64,000 bases of DNA from Flavobacterium cellulosilyticum (GCF_004349355.1 NZ_SMFK01000001.1:310001-374000); one strand, 5' to 3'; positions 43,791-52,322 are shown, numbered from the stretch's first letter. Made by a program: numbers and translations. The notes: generated by a model from the letters alone, not told the origin.

Positions 43791-44628
43791 AATCAAATTC
43801 ATCGTTGATATTTTCATCTAAATTTTCAGAAAGTCCGTTTAGAAACTTACCTTTTGGATCGGGTCTGTTTTTAATGTCGGTAAAGCATCGATAGATGCTA
43901 TTGTCTAATTGTATATTGAACGCTCTACTAAACTCCTCTGCAATTTCTTTAATCCCGGTGTTCCCACCGTTAAACATTTTTTGGTAGTAGAGCGAATAAA
44001 TCAACTCTACCATTTCAATTTTGGTACCCGTCCAAGTGAGTTTTGATTTTACGACAGGATGTTTTGTATTGCAGCTGTTCTTGATTTGCTCAATTTTTTC
44101 TTCCAAGTAAATTTCTAAAATATCATTTGCAATGATACTGGCCAATTTCAAATCATGGGAAGTACACAGTTTTTTATCGAAATTTATTAAAATTATATCC
44201 GAGTTGATTATCTCTTTATCTGAGTTTCTAATAAAATATAAATGATCATTGTAACTACTGCCAGAACGGAAGTATTTGTAAAACTCCTTGTCTTTTTTGG
44301 AAAATTGATAACAAATATCAAGTGCTTTTTCGTAATGCTTTATTTTAAGTTTTTTGCTATTGGAAGGGGATTTCAACTCGATTTCCAATATCTTCTTATA
44401 TAAAATATACTTTGAGGTAATCTTAATTTTTAATTCTTTAAAAAAGTGTATCTCATCTTCAACAGAATTGAATATATACTTTTTCAACCATTTGAAAAGC
44501 TCTTTAAGTTTTATTTGAATATACTGAAGTACTAGTTTTGCCTGACTAATAGGATCGATGGTTGCCTTTTTAATTTTTTCAATTTCCAATTCAAATTCAC
44601 AAAAGAAAGCCGAGCAATATATTTGCAT
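43789..44628 (-). CDS. RteC-family excision regulator
   Basis: 279 residues. The C-terminal half has the family phrases KLTWTGTKIEMVELIYSLYY, KMFNGGNTGIKEIAEEFSRA and NSIYRCFTDIKNRPDPKGKF. RteC proteins control excision of Bacteroides conjugative transposons by activating excision genes. No signal peptide; DNA-binding, cytoplasmic. It lies between the integrase and the HTH gene and has its own terminator. The N-terminal half is helical and Lys-rich, as usual. The family call is secure. Confidence 0.9.
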   Translation of the reverse strand: MQIYCSAFFCEFELEIEKIKKATIDPISQAKLVLQYIQIKLKELFKWLKKYIFNSVEDEIHFFKELKIKITSKYILYKKILEIELKSPSNSKKLKIKHYEKALDICYQFSKKDKEFYKYFRSGSSYNDHLYFIRNSDKEIINSDIILINFDKKLCTSHDLKLASIIANDILEIYLEEKIEQIKNSCNTKHPVVKSKLTWTGTKIEMVELIYSLYYQKMFNGGNTGIKEIAEEFSRAFNIQLDNSIYRCFTDIKNRPDPKGKFLNGLSENLDENINDEFD

Positions 44629-44745
44629 AGATGAGTTTTAGTTTACAAAATATCAAACTAAAGTATGCTATTATTACAAAGTTAAATCTTACGTAAAAGT
44701 TAATTATTTTAAAATGACTTGCCAAATTTTTATTAATGTCTTGAT

Positions 44746-45990
44746 TTAATTGGTCTTGTCAAGCTTCATTTGATTCGTGTTTTTAAACTTTTCTTTTAGT
44801 ATCATCATATCATTGCTAATTTTTTTGTCTAAAATCTTAGCATAGTGTTGGGTTGTTTTTAAGTTGGTGTGCCCTAACATTTTACTTACGGTTTCAATTG
44901 GCACACCATTGGAAAGTGTTACGGTCGTCGCAAAAGTATGTCGAGCAATGTGAAACGTTAATTCCTTATTGATTTCACACAAATCAGCAATTTCTTTTAA
45001 GTACGCGTTCATTTTTTGATTGCTCAAGATAGGTAAGAGACGATTTTCATTAATACAGGTTGGATGATTTTTGTATTTATCGACAATTTCCATTGCCATG
45101 GGTAACAACGGAATTTTGGAAGTGGTATCCGTTTTTTGACGGTTCTTAAAAATCCATTTGTCACCATCTATACCCAAACTAATATGGTTTTTTGTTAGCT
45201 GTTTTACGTCAACATACGCCAACCCGGTAAAGCAGCTGAAAATAAAAATATCACGAACCATCGCTATTCTTTCTATTCTGAAATCCTTATTGATAATGTT
45301 TTGAATTTCTTCTTCTGTCAAATATACCCTCTCCACTTCTTTGACTTTAGATTTGTAATTAAAAAATGGATCCTTGTTCAACCATCCATTGGCCAAACAT
45401 TGGTTGACTATTTTGTGGAAGTTTTTGATGTATTTTACTGCCGTATTATTCGCGCAATTCCGGACGCTTCGCAAATAGAATTCGTATTCTGTAATGAAGG
45501 CATGATCTATTTTGGAAATTTCGATATCAGACACGTTGTATTTCCATTGCAGAAAATCTTTAGTGTGACTGAGGGAGGTTTTGTATCGTTCTAGTGTGCC
45601 AGGTGCATATTCGATCCCAACAAGTTCTTCCATTTTTCGGTTGTGTTCTACAAATATAGGAATGAGCATTCGTCCACGTTCTTGGATTCCGAGAAGTTTA
45701 TTTTTGAAGACTTCAATTGTTAGAATTTCATTTTGGTGTATCAATTCCATTTGGATGTTGAATATTTTCGCTTTCAGCAAATTTAGATATTCATTTAATG
45801 AACGAGCATCTTCTGAATTGCCCTTCATTTTAGACATTTCTGGAGACCATTTACTGGAATCAATAAATTTTTTGGTGCTGAACTCCATTCTCTTTCCGTC
45901 AACAGTTAATCTTACATAGATTGGTAATTGACCCGCTGCATTAGGTTTTGTGCTCTTCGCATAAAAGTGCAAGGTGATTTTTGTTTTCAT
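44746..45990 (-). CDS. Tyrosine recombinase (integrase) of the element
   Basis: 414 residues. An arm-binding N-terminal domain (ITLHFYAKSTKPNAAGQLPI) and SAM-like core-binding domain (~105-205) precede the catalytic domain. Visible catalytic residues are His347 and Arg350 in HIARHTF, His374 in MLGHTN and the nucleophile Tyr383 in TQHYAKI. The first catalytic Arg of the classic pentad is replaced: the motif reads FTGLAYVDV with Ala258, as is usual in the Bacteroidota IntDOT-like group. Length and layout are complete, so it should be active. It lies 270 bases from tRNA-Ser, its probable target. Confidence 0.92.
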   Translation of the reverse strand: MKTKITLHFYAKSTKPNAAGQLPIYVRLTVDGKRMEFSTKKFIDSSKWSPEMSKMKGNSEDARSLNEYLNLLKAKIFNIQMELIHQNEILTIEVFKNKLLGIQERGRMLIPIFVEHNRKMEELVGIEYAPGTLERYKTSLSHTKDFLQWKYNVSDIEISKIDHAFITEYEFYLRSVRNCANNTAVKYIKNFHKIVNQCLANGWLNKDPFFNYKSKVKEVERVYLTEEEIQNIINKDFRIERIAMVRDIFIFSCFTGLAYVDVKQLTKNHISLGIDGDKWIFKNRQKTDTTSKIPLLPMAMEIVDKYKNHPTCINENRLLPILSNQKMNAYLKEIADLCEINKELTFHIARHTFATTVTLSNGVPIETVSKMLGHTNLKTTQHYAKILDKKISNDMMILKEKFKNTNQMKLDKTN

Positions 45991-46117
45991 AGTTGGTAAC
46001 CTTTTAATTAGTATTCAATTTAAATTTCTAAGAGAAACCAAACAAGATGTTCAAAAGGAGAACGCATCAATAAACATGTTGCTGAACCCTTTGTTTACAA
46101 GACTTAAGGCGATTTAG

Positions 46118-46151
46118 CGAGACCCTAGATTTGAGATTTTCTAGGGTCTCG
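46118..46151. repeat. 12-bp inverted repeat near right end of the element
   Basis: CGAGACCCTAGA (46118-46129) and TCTAGGGTCTCG (46140-46151) are perfect reverse complements around a 10-nt loop. The right arm overlaps the 14-bp direct repeat shared with the left end. An integrase or excisionase binding site is likely. Confidence 0.6.
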
Positions 46152-46157
46152 ATTTTA
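46144..46157 (+). repeat. 14-bp repeat near right end of the element
   Basis: GGGTCTCGATTTTA is identical to 12988-13001. It is ~105 bases inside the tRNA gene. It fits a subterminal arm site of the integrase. Confidence 0.45.
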
Positions 46158-46207
46158 ACTCTTAAAAGATGAGATTTGATGACTAATTTGACTATGTAGT
46201 AAAAGTA

Positions 46208-46241
46208 AAAACCCCGTAAATCCTAAGATTTACGGGGTTTT
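46208..46241 (-). terminator. Terminator of tRNA-Ser
   Basis: A perfect 15-bp stem (46208-46222 with 46227-46241) with a 4-nt loop, flanked by A and T runs, so it could work both ways. It is ~20 bases past the tRNA 3' end. If the element is inserted as proposed, this terminator was brought by the element. Confidence 0.85.
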
Positions 46242-46261
46242 GATACCATTTGTTTTTATAC

Positions 46262-46351
46262 TGGCAGAGAGGATGGGATTCGAACCCACGATGCAGTTAC
46301 CCACATACTAGCTTTCCAGGCTAGCTCCTTCAACCACTCGGACACCTCTCT
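46262..46351 (-). tRNA. tRNA-Ser (anticodon GGA)
   Basis: 90 nt with encoded CCA. The acceptor stem AGAGAGG pairs with CCTCTCT, discriminator G. The D arm has GTCCGAGTGGTTGAAGGAG. The anticodon stem CTAGC-GCTAG encloses the loop with GGA. A long variable arm (type II tRNA) is followed by a T loop GTTCGAATC. It reads UCC and UCU codons. It is the probable insertion site of the element to its left. Confidence 0.96.
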
Positions 46352-46411
46352 ATTTTATTGGTTTGCAAAGAACACGAAAAAAATTGATTTAATAAAATTA
46401 TAAATCAATTT

Positions 46412-47440
46412 TTATGATAATTCTCCCCTTAATGAAGTTTCAAACATCGATTTAAAAATAGCTTGGGGAACATTTTGCCCTAATAGCCACATTAATTTAG
46501 TGATTGCAGCTTCGGTAGTGATGTCTTTACCAGAAATAATACCGATTTCTTTCATTTCGGAACTGGTTTCATATTTACCCATGATAACACTCCCAATGGA
46601 GCATTGCGTCACATTTACAACTTGAATTCCTCTAGCAACTGCCTTTTTTAAAAGTGCTAAAAACCAATCTTCTGTAGGTGCATTTCCAGCTCCATACGTT
46701 TCTAAAATAACTCCTTTGAGTTCAGGAATAGTAAAAATGGCCGCTAATACTGTTTCACTCATCCCCGGGAATATTTTGACAATGGCCACATTGTTTTCGA
46801 ATTGTTTATGAATTTTTAAATTCTTTACTTCTCTCTTTGGTAAAAATAATTCGGGAAAAGTCTTCAAATTAACCCCCGATTCGATTAGCGTGGGATAATT
46901 AGGGGATATAAATGCATTGAAATTTTCGGAATTTATTTTTGTTGTTCTATTGCCTCGATATAATTTGTTCTCAAAATAGAGACATACTTCTGTTATTGCT
47001 GGGGAATTATCCATTTGCAAAGCAGCAATTTGAATAGCGGTAATTAGATTCTCTTTGGCATCCGTTCTTAAATCACCAATTGGCAATTGTGAGCCAGTAA
47101 AAACTACGGCTTTAGACAAATTTTCGAGCATAAAACTCAATGCTGAAGCCGAATATGACATCGTATCTGACCCATGTAAGACTACAAATCCATCAAATTG
47201 TACGTAATTATCGTCAATAATAGTTGCCATTTTTGTCCATTGCTCTGGACTCATATTCGAAGAATCAATCGGGGTTTCAAAAGAAATAGTTTCGATTGCA
47301 CAATCCAATTGCTTTAATTCGGGTATTTTTTTAAGTAGCCTACTAAAATTAAATGCTTTCAAAGCACCAGTGTCAGAATCTTTCATCATACCTATGGTTC
47401 CACCAGTATAGATTAAAAGAATTTTGACTTTATTCGGCAT
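46412..47440 (-). CDS. ansA: Type I (cytoplasmic) L-asparaginase
   Basis: 342 residues without signal peptide. The two active-site threonine segments are present: ILLIYTGGTIGMM near residues 8-20 and VVLHGSDTMSYSASALSFML near 84-103. The C-terminal part has GVILETYGAGNAP and VVNVTQCSIGSVIMGKYETS, typical of EcAI-like enzymes. It hydrolyses asparagine to aspartate and ammonia. The gene overlaps the end of the upstream acyltransferase gene by 11 bases, so the two are translated from one transcript, although the functions seem unrelated. Confidence 0.93.
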   Translation of the reverse strand: MPNKVKILLIYTGGTIGMMKDSDTGALKAFNFSRLLKKIPELKQLDCAIETISFETPIDSSNMSPEQWTKMATIIDDNYVQFDGFVVLHGSDTMSYSASALSFMLENLSKAVVFTGSQLPIGDLRTDAKENLITAIQIAALQMDNSPAITEVCLYFENKLYRGNRTTKINSENFNAFISPNYPTLIESGVNLKTFPELFLPKREVKNLKIHKQFENNVAIVKIFPGMSETVLAAIFTIPELKGVILETYGAGNAPTEDWFLALLKKAVARGIQVVNVTQCSIGSVIMGKYETSSEMKEIGIISGKDITTEAAITKLMWLLGQNVPQAIFKSMFETSLRGELS

Positions 47441-48566
47441 TTCCGTATTTTAATTTATTGACCACTGGATTAGCATACATATCTAAAAAGCCTTGCTTAG
47501 CTACTTCATGCTCATGATCGATGCGCATTTCGAGTCTACGTTCAAATAGCAATTTTTCGTTTCCAGTGTACAAATGAGAATAAGTAGTGGAATTATTGAC
47601 AATATCATAAGCGATATAATTTGTTGTCCACAATTTATAATTACTTAAAATAGAATTATCAATTACTTGTGCCAAAGCTTGTATTTGCTTGTTTGATGTG
47701 TCAAAATTAGATTTAATTTCATCGATTTCAGTATCGAGAACATCACCTATATGGATATGAATTCTTTTCTTTTGTCCAATTATTCCACTAAGTAAAGTCA
47801 TGAAATCTTCATTTTTCTCTTTAATGTAAGTTTCATTATTTGCTTCGGCGATCAATTGAGGCATTTTTAATGCATCTGTTGGGTCATATTCATACGAAAT
47901 TGAAACCGGAACGACTTTTATTTTCTTAAAATAATCCATTAAATTCGGTTCGTCAGATCCCATTCCAATCATTTTCAAAACCCCAGAATTGGTTTCATCA
48001 TTACCATCTTTTGTGCGTCCTTCTCGTTGCGCAATCCAAACGGAACGGTTCTCATGCAATAACATTTGAGCCATATATTCTGCCAATAATTTAGAACTTA
48101 GCAGCATTTCTCTGGGAGTCAAACCGCGTTGCACCAAAAAATTCCTGTTTAGTTTAGCTAATATCTTTAAAAAAGGTTTCTTTACTAAATTATCTCCAAT
48201 AGCAGAAGATGTCATATTTAAACCATGCTCAAACAAGCTGGCATTTAATAACGTAGTATCTAAAACAATATCTCTGTGATTTGAAATATAAAGATAAGCA
48301 GTGTTTTTTTCTAACTTTTCAAAACCAGAAGTAGTCAAGCCATCAGAACTTTTTCCTAAGACTTGCTTCACACCATAATAAATAAAGTTGCATTGAAAAT
48401 CCCTTACGGAATACGTTTTTTTAAGCTGTGCTTTCCAAATTGCATCCTCTACCCCAGGAAAACAAAAACACATTAAAGCTTTCATCATTGGATGATCAAT
48501 AACTTTTAAAATCCCTTCGTTTATCTCGGAATCATAAAAGGGACGAATAGCGTCAAATTTTTCCAT
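47430..48566 (-). CDS. Glycerol-3-phosphate/1-acylglycerol-type acyltransferase
   Basis: 378 residues from the Met at 48566, preferred over an upstream start at 48599 that adds an atypical N-terminus. The PlsC-type acyltransferase fold is shown by YLYISNHRDIVLDTTLLN (catalytic His with Asp), NRNFLVQRG and WIAQREGRTKDGND. It probably transfers a fatty acyl chain to a lysophospholipid or related lipid at the inner membrane. The His-Asp spacing is slightly different from the textbook HX4D. The order TatD, acyltransferase, asparaginase on one strand suggests a housekeeping operon. Confidence 0.85.
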   Translation of the reverse strand: MEKFDAIRPFYDSEINEGILKVIDHPMMKALMCFCFPGVEDAIWKAQLKKTYSVRDFQCNFIYYGVKQVLGKSSDGLTTSGFEKLEKNTAYLYISNHRDIVLDTTLLNASLFEHGLNMTSSAIGDNLVKKPFLKILAKLNRNFLVQRGLTPREMLLSSKLLAEYMAQMLLHENRSVWIAQREGRTKDGNDETNSGVLKMIGMGSDEPNLMDYFKKIKVVPVSISYEYDPTDALKMPQLIAEANNETYIKEKNEDFMTLLSGIIGQKKRIHIHIGDVLDTEIDEIKSNFDTSNKQIQALAQVIDNSILSNYKLWTTNYIAYDIVNNSTTYSHLYTGNEKLLFERRLEMRIDHEHEVAKQGFLDMYANPVVNKLKYGNAE

Positions 48567-48629
48567 TATAATTTTCAATTTAATACGACAAATGAACAAA
48601 AAAAATACTAAAGAATTGAAATATCAGCT

Positions 48630-49397
48630 TTAAATACCAAAAATATGTTTCGAATTTTCAGTTGTAACCTCCGCAATTTCTTGGGTTGTAGTAGTATAAA
48701 TTTTGGATAGCTTATCAACAACATTCACTAAATAACTACTTTCATTGCGTTTCCCTCTATATGGAACCGGTGCCAAATAAGGCGAATCGGTTTCTAGAAC
48801 GATATGTTTTAAATCGATTTGATTCAAGAATTGATCAATTTTTCCGTTTTTGAAAGTTACAACTCCTCCAATACCTAGCTTCATATTATACGAAATCGCT
48901 TGTATCGCCTGCTCGTAAGTCCCCGAAAAACAATGAAAAATTCCGAATAAATCCGCTGATTTTTCGGTTTCCAGAACTTCAAAAATTTCATCAAAAGCTT
49001 CACGACAATGGATTACAATTGGTAATTTGTATTGTTTTGCTAATTGTATTTGTTTTCTAAAAGCCTTTTTCTGTTCTTCTAAATGGGTTTTGTCCCAATA
49101 CAAATCGATACCTATTTCACCAATAGCATAAAACTTTCGTTTCAATAATTCTTCTTCTACATGCTGCAATTCTTCCAGATAATTCTCCTTTACGTGAGTA
49201 GGATGCAATCCCATCATCAGGAAAATGTTTTCAGGGTATGCTTTCTCTAAATCGTACATCGATTGTGTATAGGCAGAATCTATGGCTGGTATAAAAAACC
49301 GAGAAACACCAACATCAATTGCACGTTGGATCATTTCATTGCGGTCTTCGTCGAATTCGTCGGAATATAAATGGGTGTGAGTATCTGTAATTATCAT
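48630..49397 (-). CDS. TatD-family metal-dependent hydrolase
   Basis: 255 residues, a complete TIM-barrel amidohydrolase of the TatD group. Metal-binding motifs are DTHTHLYSDEFDED near the start, GEIGIDLYW, PIVIHCREAFDE, GIFHCFSGT and the C-terminal ETDSPYLAPVPYRGKRNE. TatD enzymes act as 3'-5' exonucleases/DNases, probably in DNA repair or quality control. It is the first gene of a short operon with the acyltransferase and asparaginase. A gap of 126 bases separates it from the sigma locus. Confidence 0.93.
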   Translation of the reverse strand: MIITDTHTHLYSDEFDEDRNEMIQRAIDVGVSRFFIPAIDSAYTQSMYDLEKAYPENIFLMMGLHPTHVKENYLEELQHVEEELLKRKFYAIGEIGIDLYWDKTHLEEQKKAFRKQIQLAKQYKLPIVIHCREAFDEIFEVLETEKSADLFGIFHCFSGTYEQAIQAISYNMKLGIGGVVTFKNGKIDQFLNQIDLKHIVLETDSPYLAPVPYRGKRNESSYLVNVVDKLSKIYTTTTQEIAEVTTENSKHIFGI

Positions 49398-49523
49398 TAT
49401 AAACTTTTAAGTTGCAAAGATACAATGTTCATTAAAAAACAAACCATATAAGGAATTTAAGGTCAGATAAGAATTTAGGGGGGTTCTTAAATAAAATTAT
49501 TACCTTATATGGATCTAATTATA

Positions 49524-50246
49524 TTAATCCAATTCATTCAGCAATTGCTGCACTTGATCGTAATCCTCAAAATCATCAGGAATAGTCAATAATATTTCTT
49601 TACATGATTTGTATTCTTTTTGTTTTAATTTTGAAAGTGCCAAATACCAATTCGCTTTGTTTTTATATACAGAAGTTCCTGATTTTATTTCCGCCAAATT
49701 AGTTTCTGCTTTTTGATATTGATTGTTTTCCAAAAGGGAAACCGCATAGAAATATTGAATTTCAGGCGATTTATTTTCCTTTAAAATAGTTTCAAAATAA
49801 GGAATGGCTTCTTTGTATTTCTTAGCGTTAAAGGCGACTTCGGCTAATTTTAAATTTTCGTTAACGGAACTTCTTTCGGTAAAATAAGCGTTTTCAGGAT
49901 TGTTATAATCATCGAATGATGGATTTATATTTTGAAAAAAGAACATTCCCATCAGAATTGCCACCGAAGCCGCAATAGCATACTGCCAAGGTTTAAATGA
50001 AATTACTTTAGATTTTTTAACTTTGAAATGTTTCTTAGAAATTGATTTTATATTTTTCTTAAACGCATTTAATTCCTCTTTGTTTCCAAATTTATTTTCC
50101 AAATGCAAATTCAACTCTTTGAAAATCGCAAAAGAAGCAGCAAATTCTTGGTCTTGGGATAATTGTTTTTCAAAGTTAGCTTTTTCCTCGGCAGACAATT
50201 CGTTTGCAAGATACTGGTCGAATACGATGTAGTTTTCTTCGCTCAT
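49524..50246 (-). CDS. Putative anti-sigma factor with TPR tail
   Basis: 240 residues. The N-terminal ~70 (YLANELSAEEKANFEKQLSQ) look like an anti-sigma zinc-finger-less N-domain. One membrane helix follows at ~88-104 (YAIAASVAILMGMFFF). The periplasmic C-terminus holds TPR-like helices (AEVAFNAKKYKEAIPYFETI, YAVSLLENNQYQKAETNLAE). It begins two bases after the sigma gene ends. This pairing and topology make it the likely anti-sigma factor that holds the sigma factor until a periplasmic signal arrives; a cognate-pair role is inference. Confidence 0.75.
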   Translation of the reverse strand: MSEENYIVFDQYLANELSAEEKANFEKQLSQDQEFAASFAIFKELNLHLENKFGNKEELNAFKKNIKSISKKHFKVKKSKVISFKPWQYAIAASVAILMGMFFFQNINPSFDDYNNPENAYFTERSSVNENLKLAEVAFNAKKYKEAIPYFETILKENKSPEIQYFYAVSLLENNQYQKAETNLAEIKSGTSVYKNKANWYLALSKLKQKEYKSCKEILLTIPDDFEDYDQVQQLLNELD

Positions 50247-50248
50247 GG

Positions 50249-50830
50249 CTAAGTGATTTTTAATGATTTATAGCGATTTGTTTCTTGAATCCACTGGGTT
50301 AATTGACCCACACACAACGATTTTTTCTTTCGAACATAACCATAAGTTACATTAAGTTTTTCGGCAACTTCCTCCATCGATTTGATGGCGAAACTTAATT
50401 TCAATAACTCTTGGCATTTGTCACCCAATTTTTCGAACATCAAATCAAAAAGTTGTTGCTTTTCGTTGAACATTTCGGTTTCCGCAACCATTTGCTCAGT
50501 AGATTCATCTATAGATAGCTTTTCCTCATCAATTGTTACCCCTTTATTCGAAGATTTTTTAATCTCATTGAGCCATTTTCTTTTACACAATAAAAAAAAG
50601 TAAGCATCAAACGGACAAGTGAGTTGCAAGGTATTGGCTTTAGCCTGATTAAAAAGCAAAATCATAATTTCCTGAATCACATCTTGTGCCCTGTTTTCGT
50701 CTCCTGAATTGTTCTTTACATAATGAACCACTTTAGGCACAAACTTCTTATAAATAGTTTGAATTATCGCCGAATCATTTTTGGCAAGTCCATTTATATA
50801 AATCTGGTCGGGATGAATTTTAGTACTCAT
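50249..50830 (-). CDS. ECF-type RNA polymerase sigma factor
   Basis: 193 residues with region 2 (IYKKFVPKVVHYVKNNSGDE, AQDVIQEIMILLFNQ, FFLLCKRKWLNEI) and region 4 (LLKLSFAIKSMEEVAEKLNV, YGYVRKKKSLCVGQL) of an extracytoplasmic-function sigma factor. It lies upstream of its probable anti-sigma factor. Three GGGTAACA motifs in the divergent promoter region (50862-51014) are good candidates for its own recognition site, driving the lipoprotein-PKD-CHAT genes to the right. Its inducing signal is unknown. Confidence 0.9.
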   Translation of the reverse strand: MSTKIHPDQIYINGLAKNDSAIIQTIYKKFVPKVVHYVKNNSGDENRAQDVIQEIMILLFNQAKANTLQLTCPFDAYFFLLCKRKWLNEIKKSSNKGVTIDEEKLSIDESTEQMVAETEMFNEKQQLFDLMFEKLGDKCQELLKLSFAIKSMEEVAEKLNVTYGYVRKKKSLCVGQLTQWIQETNRYKSLKIT

Positions 50831-50862
50831 AAAAAAACTTTTTCCGAAAATAATAAAAAAAG

Positions 50863-51035
50863 GGGTAACAATTTTAAAACCGAGTTGATATATAGTCGTA
50901 ATCGTTCTTTTAGCATTTTAAATTGAAACAAAGGGTAACAAAATATATCAGAAGTTGTTCTAAACTTGAGACTCGATTTATAGTAAATAAAAAAAACGAA
51001 AACAAGGGTAACAATATCAAACCCGAATTGATATA
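50863..51035 (+). promoter_or_regulatory. Repeated candidate ECF sigma promoters
   Basis: The motif GGTAACAAT followed ~10 bases later by CCGA(A/G)TTGATATA occurs at 50864-50893 and 51007-51035. A partial third copy (GGTAACAAAATATATCAGAA) lies at 50934. Spacing and base pattern resemble -35 and -10 boxes of ECF sigma factors. They lead toward the lipoprotein gene at 51080. Confidence 0.55.
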
Positions 51036-51079
51036 ACAATATAAACTAAATAATAAATAACAATTAAACACTAGAAATT

Positions 51080-52111
51080 ATGAAATCAACGATTCACGCA
51101 CACCAAAAAAACAATTTTAAACATGTAAGTAAAAATCAAATTAAAAAAATCGGACTATTCGCTTTAGCAACAATCGTATTTGCAAGTTGTACTAACAATG
51201 ACGAAACCACTCCAACGCCTCCAGCGGCAGCAGCTTTCAAAGGAATCAACGAAGCGGGAATCAAGAAAAACACCCAAAGTTTTACCGCCACAGCTGGAAC
51301 AGGAACGATCACTTTGACATCTGCCAAAGGAGTAGTAATCTCACTAAACGGAAACGTACTTACCAAAAACGGAAACCCAGTAACTGGCGCAATCGACATT
51401 ACTTTTATTGAATTATTCGACAAAGGAAATATGCTTATCACCAACAAACCTACCATGGGTATGATGCCCGACGGTAAAAAAAGTATGCTGAAATCTGGTG
51501 GAGAATTTTTTATAAAAGCTTCACAAGGCGGAGTTGATTTAGCAACAACAGGCGGAATCCAACTTCACGTTCCTGTAAATTTAACTGGAACACTCGATAC
51601 TGGAATGACATTTTGGGCCGGTGACACCATAGACGCCGATAATCTAGCATGGGTACGACCTGGAACTGCAGGAGCAGCAGGAGGGCAAAAAGACGGAAAT
51701 GTTGATTTTAAACAAAACAGTTACAATGTGTCTTTTGGTAACTTTGGATGGACAAATGTCGATAAATTCTATAGCGACCCACGACCAAGAACTACAATTC
51801 TAGCCGCCGTTCCAACTGGATACGACAATACCAACAGTGCCGTTTATTTGTCGTATGATGGCGAAGGTCAAAATGCTTTAGCCAAATTAGATACTTACAA
51901 TTCTACTACAAAACAATTTAGCGAACATTATGGTCAAATTCCAATTGGATTAGCCTGTCACGTGATTTTTGCTACCGCAGATAACGGAAATTGGAGATAC
52001 GCCATCAAAGCGGTTACCGTAGCAGCAGCAGACGTTTACACTTTTACATTGGCTGAAACAAAGGTAGTAACCGAAGCCCAAATGGTAGCCGCCATCAACG
52101 CAATACAATAG
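51080..52111 (+). CDS. Lipoprotein of the ECF locus
   Basis: 343 residues. After an unusually long basic N-terminus comes a lipoprotein signal (IGLFALATIVFASC, Cys near 38). The mature part is rich in beta strands with segments such as FTATAGTGTITLTSAKGVVI and GGEFFIKASQGGVDLATTGG. I do not recognise the domain; it has the look of a carboxypeptidase-regulatory or ZU5-like surface protein. It lies directly after the candidate sigma promoters and has its own terminator, so it is probably the main target of the sigma factor. Confidence 0.8.
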   Translation: MKSTIHAHQKNNFKHVSKNQIKKIGLFALATIVFASCTNNDETTPTPPAAAAFKGINEAGIKKNTQSFTATAGTGTITLTSAKGVVISLNGNVLTKNGNPVTGAIDITFIELFDKGNMLITNKPTMGMMPDGKKSMLKSGGEFFIKASQGGVDLATTGGIQLHVPVNLTGTLDTGMTFWAGDTIDADNLAWVRPGTAGAAGGQKDGNVDFKQNSYNVSFGNFGWTNVDKFYSDPRPRTTILAAVPTGYDNTNSAVYLSYDGEGQNALAKLDTYNSTTKQFSEHYGQIPIGLACHVIFATADNGNWRYAIKAVTVAAADVYTFTLAETKVVTEAQMVAAINAIQ

Positions 52112-52134
52112 CACAAAAAACATAATATTTAACT

Positions 52135-52163
52135 AAAGTGGTGATTTGCTCACCACTTTTTTC
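52135..52163 (+). terminator. Terminator of the ECF-locus lipoprotein gene
   Basis: AAAGTGGTGA and TCACCACTTT arms around a 5-nt loop, followed by a T run. It lies 24 bases past the stop codon. Confidence 0.85.
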
Positions 52164-52230
52164 TATTTTTAAAAATTATTAATGCATTTATCCAGCATGT
52201 CATTGCTTAAAGGAATCGAGGTGAGAATCA

Positions 52231-52310
52231 GGAGCTTTTTCCTGCTGTACGCTATATCTTTTCCTGGCTAAAGAAGCCAGAAAAAGGATGCCGCTTCCAT
52301 CAGGGCTAAA
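52231..52310 (+). repeat. Dispersed flavobacterial intergenic repeat (copy)
   Basis: The phrases GGAGCTTTTTCCTGCTGTAC, GCTATATCTTTTCCTGGC and AGGATGCCGCTTCC with ATCAGGGCTA flank a CTGGCT/AGCCAG hairpin (52266-52282). I recall this arrangement as a common intergenic repeat in flavobacteria, where the central part varies while the ends are kept. It lies between the lipoprotein terminator and the PKD gene. Confidence 0.5.
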
Positions 52311-52322
52311 ACCGAATCGACT

